Positions 1 to 8,316 of a DNA stretch of 45,569 bases are shown piece by piece. The stretch is from Clostridiales bacterium (lineage in GTDB: Bacteria; Bacillota; Clostridia; Christensenellales; Aristaeellaceae): positions 1 to 45,569 of the forward strand of contig SVGN01000020.1 in assembly GCA_015056315.1 (NCBI GenBank). The letters are read 5' to 3'. Position numbers and translations under genes: made by a program. The first letter of the stretch is position 1. Each line of letters starts with the position of its first letter. The notes beneath the pieces were generated by a model, which saw only the letters and a program-made list of their open reading frames with translations, had not been told where the DNA came from and ran no database searches.

Positions 1-587
1 CCAAGGCCAAGAGCAACAACATGCCCAACGATAACATCAAGCGTTCCATCATGAAGGCTTCCGGCGAGCTGGGCAATGTGGACTACGAAGAGATCACCTA
101 CGAAGGCTATGCCCCCGGCGGCGTGGCCGTGATCGTAGAAGCCATTACCGACAGCCGCAACCGTACTGCCAGCGATGTGCGCCACTGCTTTGCCAAGAAC
201 GACGGTTCTCTGGGCGTTACCGGCAGCGTTGGCTTCATGTTCGACAAGAAGGGCGTGCTGGTGATCGAGCGCACTGCCGATATGGACGAAGATGAAATGA
301 TGATGACCGTGCTGGATGCCGGTGCCGAAGACATGGACGTGCAGGACGACGTTTTCGAGGTTACCACCTCCCCCGCCGATTTCTCTGCCGTACGCGAGAG
401 CCTGGAGAACCAGGGCATCAGCTTCCTGAGCGCCGAGGTGCAGATGGTACCCCAGAACACCGTTGTGCCTGCCGATGAGGATACCCTCAACAAGATCCTC
501 AAGCTGCTGGAGATGCTGGAAGACAACGACGATGTGCAGAACGTATGGCACAACGCCGAGCTTCCCGAAGAGGAAGAAGAGGATTGA
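1..587 (+). CDS. yebC: YebC/PmpR-family regulator, 5' end outside the window
   Basis: This is the C-terminal part (about 194 codons) of a YebC/PmpR-family protein. The frame is open from base 3, so the ATG at 21 is an internal methionine; the usual length is about 240 residues. The text [18 protein letters not shown], followed by the [18 protein letters not shown] segment, is the family core. A very acidic tail ([10 protein letters not shown]-like) ends the protein. YebC proteins are cytoplasmic; some act as transcriptional regulators, and more recent work links members to translation through proline stretches. A strong hairpin at 608-645 closes the transcription unit, facing the convergent gene that ends at 652. 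Family assignment is secure; the exact role is not visible from sequence. Confidence 0.93.
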   Translation, partial: KAKSNNMPNDNIKRSIMKASGELGNVDYEEITYEGYAPGGVAVIVEAITDSRNRTASDVRHCFAKNDGSLGVTGSVGFMFDKKGVLVIERTADMDEDEMMMTVLDAGAEDMDVQDDVFEVTTSPADFSAVRESLENQGISFLSAEVQMVPQNTVVPADEDTLNKILKLLEMLEDNDDVQNVWHNAELPEEEEED

Positions 588-607
588 TCCTGCTTCCCGC
601 CATATCC

Positions 608-645
608 AAAGAGCCCGCTTTCCGTTTTTGGAAAGCGGGCTCTTT
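608..645. terminator. Bidirectional intrinsic terminator between yebC and the convergent operon
   Basis: A perfect 16-bp stem (608-623 with 630-645) encloses a 6-nt loop. The arms start with AAAGAG and end with CTCTTT, so either strand yields a GC-rich hairpin followed by U-rich sequence. It sits 20 bp after the yebC stop and 6 bp past the stop of the opposing gene. Confidence 0.85.
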
Positions 646-651
646 GCCAGT

Positions 652-1374
652 TTAGAGCAAGAATGTCTTTTCGTACGACCGTACGGCTTCCACCGTGAGG
701 GCCACTGCCCGGTCTATGTAGTCGCTGTATTCCTCCCGGGTCATGGCGGTAAAGGGATGCTCACCCAGCTGCTTTTCGGGGATCCGTGCCATTACGCCCA
801 CCTTTCGCACAATGGCTCCCGGAGGCAGAAACTCCAGCAGATCCGGGAAGGAGGGAAGGCCTACGATCTCCGTCAGGTAGCCGGTATGGGGGTTATCATC
901 CAGATACTCCCGTTCGATGGTGCCGATCTCGCCAAGGCGCACATTCTTGGGTATGAGCAGCTTGACCGAATCCCAGGTTTCGGGCATACCCTCGCTGCGG
1001 GCTGCCAGCTCCGGAATGGCTTTGATACGAGTCCAGGCAGCTTTTACGCGTGCCTCCTCCCGAAGGGTGCGCTGGAACTCCGCATCGGTGACCAGATGGG
1101 TATAGTAGCCCCAGAGAAACGAGGCTTCTTCAAGAGTCTTTGGGCTTCTGGGCAGCAGGTATTCATGAATGAAACGTTCGCAATCGGCGGCTTTCTTGCG
1201 GCCGGAGCCCATCCAGTGGGTCATCTCCCGGGGCGGGGTAAAGCTGCTCCAGTCTTCGTTCTCCACATTGCAATCCGGGGCGATGTTGCCCACGCAGTAT
1301 TCGTGGCGGGCAAGCTGCGGCAGCTCTTGCAGCACCCGGTCTGCCACCATCATATGGGTCACCCAGAAGGGCAC
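652..1374 (-). CDS. Zinc-dependent phospholipase C-like protein
   Basis: The 240-residue product looks like the zinc-dependent phospholipase C / S1-P1 nuclease-like family (PF00882 type). It has an early THMMVADRVL, then GNIAPDC, then HW, and GYYTHLVTDAEF near residue 90, which matches the family pattern of His and Asp metal ligands (start H, GxxxPD, GxxxHLxxD). No signal peptide is visible, so it is probably cytoplasmic, and the substrate cannot be inferred. The start codon is GTG at 1374, preceded by AGGGAGTG at good spacing. It is the last gene of a three-gene minus-strand run, 18 bp after the DUF218 gene. Many bacterial members are annotated only as hypothetical or phosphohydrolase; the enzymatic label is an inference. 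Confidence 0.6.
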   Translation of the reverse strand: MPFWVTHMMVADRVLQELPQLARHEYCVGNIAPDCNVENEDWSSFTPPREMTHWMGSGRKKAADCERFIHEYLLPRSPKTLEEASFLWGYYTHLVTDAEFQRTLREEARVKAAWTRIKAIPELAARSEGMPETWDSVKLLIPKNVRLGEIGTIEREYLDDNPHTGYLTEIVGLPSFPDLLEFLPPGAIVRKVGVMARIPEKQLGEHPFTAMTREEYSDYIDRAVALTVEAVRSYEKTFLL

Positions 1375-1392
1375 GGACTCACTCCCTTTCGA

Positions 1393-1983
1393 TCAAAGCT
1401 CAAAATCGGGAAAAACGGCGTTCTGTGCACAGCGGACCAGGTTCTTTGCCTCCGCCAGTACACGCTCCCGACCTTTTTCGGTAAGCATCCAATTGCTGCG
1501 GCGGGTATTGCGGTCCTCAGCCGGGCAGGGATGGAGCCGGATATGGGCAGGATAGAGATAGCGGGCAATATGCAGGCTGCGGCGCATATGGCAGGGCGTG
1601 GTCACCAGCAGCAAGTCGTTGACCCGGTTGAGCCAGAATGCGCGCTGCAGCTCCGTCATCGAAAAAAGGATGTTCTCTACCGTGTTCTGCGAATTGGGCT
1701 CCAACAGGATCGCTTCTTCCGGTACACCCAGCTCCAGTGCACGGCCCCGCATATGCTCCGCTTCGATGATGCCCTCCGCTTCTCCCCCGCACATCATCAT
1801 TTTGGGGGCACGGCCTGCATGGTACAGGGCAGCAGCGACCGGCACACGGTACTCCACTGCCTTGCGGCTGCCCAACACGATGATGCAATCACCCTTGGCA
1901 CCATCATCCGAAAGGCCCTCAAAGAGCAGCCGATCCAGCACCGCTTCGGTAAGGCGGTCTTCTGTAAGCTGTGAAACAAACAT
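1393..1983 (-). CDS. YdcF/SanA-type DUF218 protein
   Basis: A 196-residue DUF218 (YdcF/ElyC/SanA-like) protein. Diagnostic segments are CIIVLGSRKAVEYRV near the N-terminus, MMMCGGEAEG, the LEPNSQNTVENI motif (ExxSxNTxEN) and LLLVTTPCHMRRSL. The longer open frame reaches 2064, but the ATG at 1983 with GGGAGAAG upstream gives the family N-terminus and avoids overlap with the preceding gene, which stops at 1997. No signal peptide or membrane anchor is visible, so this looks like the soluble form of the family. Several family members influence cell-envelope integrity, which fits the LCP gene 13 bp upstream, but the molecular function of the family is poorly defined. Confidence 0.8.
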   Translation of the reverse strand: MFVSQLTEDRLTEAVLDRLLFEGLSDDGAKGDCIIVLGSRKAVEYRVPVAAALYHAGRAPKMMMCGGEAEGIIEAEHMRGRALELGVPEEAILLEPNSQNTVENILFSMTELQRAFWLNRVNDLLLVTTPCHMRRSLHIARYLYPAHIRLHPCPAEDRNTRRSNWMLTEKGRERVLAEAKNLVRCAQNAVFPDFEL

Positions 1984-1996
1984 GGTCTTCTCCCGC

Positions 1997-2920
1997 TCAA
2001 TCGGCCACAACGAAACCCTGGTCGAGGAAATCGGCCAGCACCTGACGAGCGTATTCGAAATCAACCTGACGGGTCATCATGCCTGCATAGGTGATATCCT
2101 CCATCGCCTCGGTAGGCGGCATCTGCAAACCCTCGGGCGATACGCCCCTGAGTTCAAAGGCATAATTGAGGGCCTCCATCAGGTCGGAAAGGCTCATGTT
2201 GGTCTCCACGATGCTGCCGCGCACGGCATTGAGCAGCTCCATGGCAGAGCCCAGATCCACATCGGAGTACTTCTGCGCAAGGGTGGAGAGCACGGTGCGC
2301 ATACGGCGCATACGGCCATTGTCGCCATCGCCGCCCACCTTGCGGATGCGCATATAGATGACCGCCGCATGGCCGCCGAACAGATAGGTGCCGCCCTTAT
2401 CCATGCTGGGGGTGGTGCTGTCCCGGCTGATGCGGTAGCGGTTCAGGTAATCGGCCTCCGCATCGGTAACAGTAATATATACACCGCCCATGGCATCGAT
2501 GATATCCTGCACATTATCCATGTTAAAGACGATGTACTTATCCACCTTTACGCCAAAATGAGTGGAGAGGGTGCGGCACATGGCCTCCATGCCGTAGTTC
2601 TTGGCAATGTAGGTAAAGCGGCCGATCTCACCATCCGGGCGCTGGATGAGCATCTCCCGGGAGAAGGTGGTAAACACCAGACGGCGTGTGACCGTATCCA
2701 TGGTCACGAGAATGGTGCCGTCGGTATTGCTCATATTGCTGGAGGTACCATCCCAGCTATCCACACAGGTGAGGAGGAAGTGGTGCTGGCCCTCCGGCGG
2801 CTCGGGCATGGTATCGTAATCCAAAGGGTAAATAGGTCTGGGCTGGGCGGCCAGCGCAGGCACGCAGGCCGTGGTCAGCAAACAGGTAAGAAGCAGAAAA
2901 GACAAGATGCGCTTGAGCAT
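1997..2920 (-). CDS. LytR-CpsA-Psr (LCP) family protein
   Basis: A 307-residue secreted or membrane-anchored LCP protein. The start at 2920 (MLKRILSFLLLTCLL) gives a typical export signal and is preceded by AAAGGAGC 7 nt upstream; the longer frame to 3034 would bury the signal. The LCP core includes TFSREMLIQRPDG, a YGMEAMCRTL helix, FNMDNVQDIIDAMGGVYI and the GDGDNGRMRRMRT arginine cluster, which contacts the polyprenyl pyrophosphate in characterised members. LCP enzymes transfer glycopolymers (teichoic acid, capsule, arabinogalactan) from undecaprenyl phosphate to peptidoglycan outside the membrane. It heads the operon with the DUF218 and PLC-like genes. The polymer it attaches is unknown. 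There is no promoter in the 28 bp between a leader hairpin and the start codon. Confidence 0.87.
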   Translation of the reverse strand: MLKRILSFLLLTCLLTTACVPALAAQPRPIYPLDYDTMPEPPEGQHHFLLTCVDSWDGTSSNMSNTDGTILVTMDTVTRRLVFTTFSREMLIQRPDGEIGRFTYIAKNYGMEAMCRTLSTHFGVKVDKYIVFNMDNVQDIIDAMGGVYITVTDAEADYLNRYRISRDSTTPSMDKGGTYLFGGHAAVIYMRIRKVGGDGDNGRMRRMRTVLSTLAQKYSDVDLGSAMELLNAVRGSIVETNMSLSDLMEALNYAFELRGVSPEGLQMPPTEAMEDITYAGMMTRQVDFEYARQVLADFLDQGFVVAD

Positions 2921-2948
2921 GGTGTGCTCCTTTCGTGGAGGAGATAGC

Positions 2949-2992
2949 AAGAATGCATGGCAGCCCTTTCGAAAAAGGGGCCATGCATTCTT
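2949..2992 (-). terminator. Hairpin between htpG and the LCP gene
   Basis: Nested inverted repeats: outer arms 2949-2961 and 2980-2992 (AAGAATGCATGGC with its complement) and an inner stem CCCTTT/AAAGGG around CGAA. On the minus strand it is followed only by TTCTTGCT, so it is a weak-looking terminator for htpG, or a leader hairpin of the LCP gene, whose ribosome-binding site lies about 18 nt further on. Confidence 0.55.
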
Positions 2993-3051
2993 AATTACGC
3001 TGCCCAGGCTGTAAAACCCTGCCTCGGGCGGCATTTTTCAGAATTGTAACG

Positions 3052-4914
3052 TTACTTGCACAGCATTTCCAGCAGCTTGCCGGAGCGGGCAAGGAAAGCG
3101 GTGATCTCTTCCTTTTCCAGAGGACGGGTGGACATACGGGCCAGGTCGTACAGCTGAGCGGCCATCATATCCCGCTTCTCGCCATCTTCCTGAGCCAGCA
3201 GGCTCTTAACGACGGCGTTTTCGGCGTTGAGCACCAGGGTGTAGCGCTCGGGCAGCTTGAAGTCCTGCCCATAGATCTTGCCCATCTCGCTGAAGCGGCG
3301 GCCCTGCTCATCCTGCACCAGCATACCGGAGGTCTCGGCATTCTTGAGGGGAGTCAGCTGCACGGTAAGCTCCTGGTTACCGGTGGCAGCGGTAAAGAGA
3401 TCGGCCAGTTTCTTTTCATCGGCCTGGTTCTGCTGCTTTTCTTCCTCGCTCTGCTCCTTGGCAAAGGTGGCGGCATCCGCATCCACACGGGCAAAACTGA
3501 GGCCCTCCACGCCCGCGGAGTACTCCATGAAGCTGACGAAGTTGAGGTCGATGAGGGCATCCAGCACCACCACATCGATGCCCTCCGCCTCGTACTGGGC
3601 GATGCTGGCGCTCTGGCGGGTGGGATCGCTGGTGTAGATGACCTTCTTGCCCTCCAGCTTACCTTCGTTCTTGCTCAGGTACTCGCTGAGTGTAACATGG
3701 GCACCGGCGGTGGTCTTGTACAGCAGGGTCTCCTTTACCTGCTCGAAGAACTTGTTATCCCGCATGCAGCCGTACTTGACGAAGGGATGGATATCCTCCC
3801 AGTAACCCTCGTACTTTTCCCGCTCGGTATTGAACAGGCCGGTGAGCTTATCGGCCACCTTGCGGGTGATGTAGGCAGAGAGCTTCTTTACATAGCCATC
3901 GTTCTGCAAGAAGCTGCGGCTCACGTTGAGGGGCAGGTCGGGGCAATCGATCACGCCCTTGAGGAGCATCAGGAACTCGGGGATGACCTCTTTGATGTTA
4001 TCGGCAACGAACACCTGGCCGCTGAACAGCTTGATCTCGCCCTCGCGGGTGCCGAAATCGTTGGTCAGCTTGGGGAAGTACAGAATACCCTTCAGGTTGA
4101 AGGGGTAATCCACATTCAGATGCACATAAAAGAGCGGATCCTCGTAGGTGTGGAACACATCGTGATAGAACTTCTTGTATTCTTCCTCGGTGCAATCCTT
4201 GGGGGCCTTGAGCCACAGGGCTGCGTTGGGGTTGATGCGCTCCGGCTCCTTCACCTCGATGGCGGGTGCCTCTTCGCCCTCGGCAGCTTCCGCCTTGGGG
4301 GCCTCCTCCTTGAGCACCTCCAGATAGACGGGGGTGTTCATAAAGCCGCAATAGCGGTTCAGCACCTGACGGACACGAAACTCGTCGGCGAATTCCTTTT
4401 CTTCTTCGGAGATATGAAGAATGATATCGGTACCGCGGGCCGTGCGGCTGCCCTCGCTCATGGTAAAGGCCATGCCATCCTCGGAGACCCAACGCACAGG
4501 CGCGGCGTTCTCGCTCTTGGTCTCGATGGTCACCTGATCGGCCACCATAAAGGCGGAATAGAAGCCAAGACCAAAGTGGCCGATAATGCCGCCTTTATCA
4601 TCGCCCTCATAATTCTTGAGGAATTCTTCTGCACCGGAGAAGGCCACCTGGTTGATGTACTTCTCCACCTCCTCGGCAGACATACCGATGCCGTTATCGC
4701 TGAAGCGGATCTCCCCCGCCTTCTCGTCTACGGTAACGGTCACCTTGTATTCCTCTTCGCTGCCGGGGGTGAGCATCTTCTGCTTGGTGATGGCATCGCA
4801 GCCGTTGGAGACCAGCTCACGGATAAAGATATCCTTGTCGGAATACAGCCAACGCTTGATGATGGGCATAATGTTTTGCGCATGGATGGAAATGTTGCCC
4901 TGTTGAAGTGCCAT
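3052..4914 (-). CDS. htpG: HtpG, Hsp90-family ATPase chaperone
   Basis: Full-length bacterial Hsp90 of 620 residues. The GHKL ATP-binding domain begins with the IRELVSNGCDAITK segment (the ATP-contacting E and N), then FSDNGIGMS and GHFGLGFYSAFMV; the middle domain has NPNAALW and LPLNVSRSFLQ, and the C-terminal dimerisation domain ends in KLLEMLCK. An acidic, alanine-rich insert (EAPKAEAAEGEEAPA) sits before the middle domain. HtpG is a cytosolic chaperone for stress-denatured clients. The ATG at 4914 has AGGAGGCG upstream. A sigma-A promoter (4998-5026) and a perfect CIRCE (5033-5061) precede it, implying HrcA repression. No intrinsic terminator separates it from the M56 gene upstream, so some read-through is possible. 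Confidence 0.97.
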   Translation of the reverse strand: MALQQGNISIHAQNIMPIIKRWLYSDKDIFIRELVSNGCDAITKQKMLTPGSEEEYKVTVTVDEKAGEIRFSDNGIGMSAEEVEKYINQVAFSGAEEFLKNYEGDDKGGIIGHFGLGFYSAFMVADQVTIETKSENAAPVRWVSEDGMAFTMSEGSRTARGTDIILHISEEEKEFADEFRVRQVLNRYCGFMNTPVYLEVLKEEAPKAEAAEGEEAPAIEVKEPERINPNAALWLKAPKDCTEEEYKKFYHDVFHTYEDPLFYVHLNVDYPFNLKGILYFPKLTNDFGTREGEIKLFSGQVFVADNIKEVIPEFLMLLKGVIDCPDLPLNVSRSFLQNDGYVKKLSAYITRKVADKLTGLFNTEREKYEGYWEDIHPFVKYGCMRDNKFFEQVKETLLYKTTAGAHVTLSEYLSKNEGKLEGKKVIYTSDPTRQSASIAQYEAEGIDVVVLDALIDLNFVSFMEYSAGVEGLSFARVDADAATFAKEQSEEEKQQNQADEKKLADLFTAATGNQELTVQLTPLKNAETSGMLVQDEQGRRFSEMGKIYGQDFKLPERYTLVLNAENAVVKSLLAQEDGEKRDMMAAQLYDLARMSTRPLEKEEITAFLARSGKLLEMLCK

Positions 4915-4997
4915 AAAACACGCCTCCTGTTAAGCCTTTCGGCCCTGAACATAATAACGGGGCATGGGTGGAAAAACACGCCATTGCCTCTATGCGT

Positions 4998-5026
4998 ATT
5001 GTAGCAGAGAAAACGCAGAAAAGCAA
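4998..5026 (-). promoter_or_regulatory. Sigma-A promoter of htpG
   Basis: Minus-strand TTGCTT (5021-5026), a 17-bp spacer and TACAAT (4998-5003). It lies between the CIRCE and the htpG ribosome-binding site. Confidence 0.75.
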
Positions 5027-5032
5027 CAAAAA

Positions 5033-5061
5033 GTTAGCACTCGTTGCTGGCGAGTGCTAAC
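5033..5061 (-). promoter_or_regulatory. CIRCE operator (HrcA binding site)
   Basis: TTAGCACTC (5034-5042), exactly nine bases, GAGTGCTAA (5052-5060), with one more complementary pair (G/C) flanking. This is identical to the CIRCE consensus bound by the heat-shock repressor HrcA. It sits 6 bp upstream of the -35 of the htpG promoter and about 25 bp after the stop of the M56 gene. Confidence 0.93.
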
Positions 5062-5085
5062 AGGCAGAAATCGTTCATTTGTACC

Positions 5086-7764
5086 TCAGCCGTTACCGTC
5101 TCCGGGGCCGGAGATATGCTCCACAATGCCCTCCGGCAAAGAGATGCCAACGGTATAACGGCATTCATCCGTGCTTTGGATGACCAGATTGAACCACCAC
5201 TTGGGCACATTCTCTACGGTCTCCTCGGTAAGGTACTCGCCCCGCAGGTAGTAATTGGGCAGCTCGGCGTAGCTGAGGCCGTACTCGGCACAGATCGCCT
5301 CGGCGGCGATGCAGCCTGCATCCGTGATGCTCATGGAGGCCTCCTTCGGCGATGCATTGAAGCCGGTGCTGTTATACATTAATGTAACGGGCAGCACATA
5401 GGTATGGGTACCATCTGTAAAGGTGATGCTCATGCCATCGGCTTCGGTCTCCGGCTTTCCGGTGGGCTCCGGTGACGGTGTCTGCGTGGCCATAGGGGTC
5501 TGCGGGGTAGGCAGCGCCGCCAGGTCTGCTGCCGCCAGCGTGACCCCATCCTCCAGGATAACAGGCTCCACAGAAAGCACCGTACCGTCGTAGGCATCCA
5601 GACGCAGGGTAATGAGCTGCTTTACCTCTCCGGGCTGGTAGCTGCAATAGGCCATGTACCAACCCCAATCGGAGTAGAGGTCTGCGGTGGAGCAGGTAAC
5701 ATTGGCGGGCTCGGTGCCATAGAGATGAGCAGCGGCCACGGTGGCAGCCTCCATCGCCCATTGGCGGGTAATGGCGGCATCATTACGCTTCAGGTAGGCT
5801 TCCGGCGTGCGGTAGTTCAGATACTCGCCGTAGCGATCTGTCAAATGCTGATAACGGTATACCGTCTGCTTCCCATAATCGTTTTCCAGTTCCTCAAGGA
5901 ACGCTTCGGAAAGCCCCTCGGCAGGAATGGTAAGGGTGGTGCAGAGGGTATCGCTGTCCAGCGCCTCCACGGTAAAGGTGCTCCGCCTCATCTCTTCGTG
6001 GGTAATGGAGGTTTGGGCGAACATACGGCTCCTGAGACCGTCTACCGCATGGCTGAAGAAGGTACCGTTGCCAAAGTGGGTGCTCTTCAGATCCATAAAG
6101 CCGACCATGCGCATGGTAAAAGGCTCGATGGCAAAGGAGAAAAGCGCATTGGTACCGTTCATGGCTCTGCCATAGACATAGCGCTCCTCCAGGGTATAGC
6201 GCTGCTCATCGATGCGCACGGAGGTGATCTGCGGGTTGCCCAGGCAATCCTCGGCAAACTGGCGCACATAGGCCTCTATCGGCGCTTTGACCAGTTCCAT
6301 CTCATGGGGATAGGTCTCGCTGGCAAGGGGATAGCACTCATCCCAGTAGAGCAGTTTGCCGTTGGAATCGAAGTACAGCTCAAAGCCATTGGACATAGCC
6401 GGTGCATCCACACGCCATTCGTCCTCAAAGGCGCTGACGCTCAGATCGCCGTATTTCTCGGGAGCCCCGGTCATATTGGCAAGATAAGGCGTGTTCAGCA
6501 GCTCCCGGGCATAGGCCAGTGCCTCTTCGCTGTTGGTGATGGGCCGGGCATCCAGCTGAACGTTTTCGGGTACACGAACCGCCATTTTTCCATCCAGAGA
6601 GAATTTCCGCATGGCCTTTTGCATTTGCAGCTCCCAGGGCTGCTCGGGCACATCGGCGGTAAAGAAGGCCAGTGCCGTACAAAGCGCCAGCGCGGTTCCC
6701 ATTACCGCCACCAACCAAAGCAGCTTCTTATTGTTCTCGACAATTGCCTTTACACGCTGCTTGAGCCGTTTACCGGTCATGGTCATGCCGGTGGCCAGCA
6801 CACTCATGCGGGGCGCGTTCCGCTTGGCCGCCGCCAGCACCAGCGTACCGGCATAGGCGCTGCGTTCCTCACTGTTCATGGAAGCAGTCACCCGCTCATC
6901 ACAGGCAAGCTCACAATCGGTGCGCACACAGCGGGCGGCGATCCACACCAGCGGGTTGAACCAGTGCACGATGCAGCACAGGTTACGCAGAGCGGCCCAC
7001 CAGGGGTCGCCTGCCTTCAGGTGGCAGATCTCGTGGGTGAGCACCTGCGGCAGCTCCGCATCGGAAAGGGTCAGCGGCAATGCGATATAGGGCTTCCATA
7101 CGCCCACCAGACATGCGCTGGGCAGCGGATCCACCAGAAGGACGGGGACCGGCTTCACGCCCCGTTGCTCACACAGGGCGTGGTACATTTCCAGCTGCTC
7201 GCCCTCCAGCTCCCCGACGACGTTCTTTTTCATTTTGCGGCGGAAGCGCAGGTTCTGCCAAGCCATGTAGGCCAAAACGCCCCCATCCACAGCCAGGTAT
7301 GCGATGAGCACCCATTTGCCCAGCCAGCCGTAGCTGTAGACCACATGGAGGTTGTGTACCACATTGGCCGTATCGGACAGAGCATGGTTGGTGTTGCCGC
7401 TTTCGTAGGCCGCATCGTACAGGCTGTAGGAGAGCTTCGCAGCCGCATCCTGCGTGCGGACACGGATCTGATCCGCTACCGGCCTGGCTTCCAGATCGGT
7501 GGAAAGGGTGGGCCGAAGCTCGTTCATCAATGGGTTAGGCAAAGCAATGGGCACCAGCAGACGTACCGCCACCAACAGCCACGCTATGTAGATGGCACGG
7601 TTGCCCAGCTTGTTGCGGAACAGGCTGCGAATGACCAGCACCATCAGGATCAGCAGGCTGCCAAAGAGGGTCGCTTCCAAAAGGTAGTTGAAAACCGTCA
7701 TCGAACGGATGGGGAACCCTTTATTCTGTTGAAAAAACGAAAAGATTTGTTGATCCAGTTTCAT
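5086..7764 (-). CDS. BlaR1-like M56 membrane metallopeptidase with an unusual extracellular region
   Basis: A 892-residue antirepressor-type membrane protease. Helices are near residues 31-49, 57-76, 151-170 and 350-370. The zinc motif HEICH is at about 244-248, with a downstream CELACDE at 284-290, typical of M56/BlaR1 peptidases. After the last helix comes about 520 residues of putative exterior domain. I do not see a penicillin-binding SxxK sensor domain; the region has PepSY-like stretches (SEEALAYARELL; TGAPEKYGDLSV; YDGTVLSVEPV) and a Thr/Pro linker (TPQTPMATQTPSPEPTG). The start at 7764 has AAGGAGGCG. It is the second gene after a blaI-type repressor, 32 bp apart, so it probably inactivates that repressor after sensing an envelope signal. 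The ligand is unknown. Confidence 0.85.
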   Translation of the reverse strand: MKLDQQIFSFFQQNKGFPIRSMTVFNYLLEATLFGSLLILMVLVIRSLFRNKLGNRAIYIAWLLVAVRLLVPIALPNPLMNELRPTLSTDLEARPVADQIRVRTQDAAAKLSYSLYDAAYESGNTNHALSDTANVVHNLHVVYSYGWLGKWVLIAYLAVDGGVLAYMAWQNLRFRRKMKKNVVGELEGEQLEMYHALCEQRGVKPVPVLLVDPLPSACLVGVWKPYIALPLTLSDAELPQVLTHEICHLKAGDPWWAALRNLCCIVHWFNPLVWIAARCVRTDCELACDERVTASMNSEERSAYAGTLVLAAAKRNAPRMSVLATGMTMTGKRLKQRVKAIVENNKKLLWLVAVMGTALALCTALAFFTADVPEQPWELQMQKAMRKFSLDGKMAVRVPENVQLDARPITNSEEALAYARELLNTPYLANMTGAPEKYGDLSVSAFEDEWRVDAPAMSNGFELYFDSNGKLLYWDECYPLASETYPHEMELVKAPIEAYVRQFAEDCLGNPQITSVRIDEQRYTLEERYVYGRAMNGTNALFSFAIEPFTMRMVGFMDLKSTHFGNGTFFSHAVDGLRSRMFAQTSITHEEMRRSTFTVEALDSDTLCTTLTIPAEGLSEAFLEELENDYGKQTVYRYQHLTDRYGEYLNYRTPEAYLKRNDAAITRQWAMEAATVAAAHLYGTEPANVTCSTADLYSDWGWYMAYCSYQPGEVKQLITLRLDAYDGTVLSVEPVILEDGVTLAAADLAALPTPQTPMATQTPSPEPTGKPETEADGMSITFTDGTHTYVLPVTLMYNSTGFNASPKEASMSITDAGCIAAEAICAEYGLSYAELPNYYLRGEYLTEETVENVPKWWFNLVIQSTDECRYTVGISLPEGIVEHISGPGDGNG

Positions 7765-7796
7765 ATTTCCGCCTCCTTTGCGGCTTATGCTTCTGT

Positions 7797-8174
7797 TTAT
7801 TTCTTACCGGCTGCCTGAATGAGCTGTGCCAGCTTCTCCAGCTCCTTTTGAGAGATCCTGCCGTTTTCCACCAGACCGCTGACCATGAGCACAGCATTGC
7901 CGCCGTAGAGATCCCGCACCAGGGCATCTGTCTCCAGGAGGGCAAAACCGGCTTTCTCCACTGCCGGCGCATAGGTCTTTACAGGGCCGTTCTCATCTAC
8001 GGTAACGGCACCTTTGGCTTCCATACGCTTGAGCAGGGTGATGACCGTATACTTGCTCCAGTTGGTCTCCCCCTCCAGCGCACGGGTCAGCTCCATCATG
8101 GTCTGGGGGTGGTGATCCCACAGCTTGAGCATGATCTTCATCTCCGCATCGGTAAGGGCAGGTTTTTCGTGCAT
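7797..8174 (-). CDS. BlaI/MecI/CopY-family transcriptional repressor
   Basis: A 125-residue winged-helix repressor of the penicillinase-repressor family. The N-terminal DNA-binding domain shows LTDAEMKIMLKLW, TMMELTRAL and the recognition helix NWSKYTVITLLKRMEAKGAV; the C-terminal helices mediate dimerisation. The frame extends to 8258, but the ATG at 8174 preceded by AAGGAGGGA gives the standard family start. The promoter (8229-8258) carries two operator-like dyads, implying autoregulation. It is followed by the M56 protease gene, the usual repressor/antirepressor pair. The family controls beta-lactamases, PBP2a, copper export or other envelope-stress genes; no beta-lactamase gene is in the window. 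Confidence 0.92.
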   Translation of the reverse strand: MHEKPALTDAEMKIMLKLWDHHPQTMMELTRALEGETNWSKYTVITLLKRMEAKGAVTVDENGPVKTYAPAVEKAGFALLETDALVRDLYGGNAVLMVSGLVENGRISQKELEKLAQLIQAAGKK

Positions 8175-8209
8175 ACAGATCCCTCCTTGGTTTTCACGAA
8201 CACATATGT

Positions 8210-8223
8210 TGGACGTCTGTCCA
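8210..8223. promoter_or_regulatory. BlaI-type operator, downstream copy
   Basis: A perfect 14-bp dyad, TGGAC-GTCT-GTCCA, located just downstream of the -10 of the repressor promoter, at the likely transcription start. Its centre is 21 bp from the second dyad. Confidence 0.6.
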
Positions 8224-8228
8224 CCAGC

Positions 8229-8258
8229 ATTGTACATTTGTCCACTATAGGCTGTCAA
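8229..8258 (-). promoter_or_regulatory. Sigma-A promoter of the blaI-M56 pair
   Basis: Minus-strand TTGACA (8253-8258, perfect), an 18-bp spacer and TACAAT (8229-8234). The -10 overlaps one of the two operator dyads. Confidence 0.8.
8231..8244. promoter_or_regulatory. BlaI-type operator, upstream copy
   Basis: TGTAC-ATTT-GTCCA, one mismatch from the perfect dyad at 8210-8223. It overlaps the -10 hexamer and spacer of the repressor promoter. BlaI/MecI proteins bind paired TACA/TGTA-type dyads, so placement fits autoregulation. Confidence 0.55.
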
Positions 8259-8316
8259 CGTTTGGAAGGGTATATACTTGTAACAAAGCCACGTGAGCAG
8301 CGGAAACCTTTACAGC

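Noticed and set aside
2984-3034. Longer start of the LCP protein at 3034
   Set aside because: It would place 38 residues ahead of the signal peptide and lacks a ribosome-binding site.
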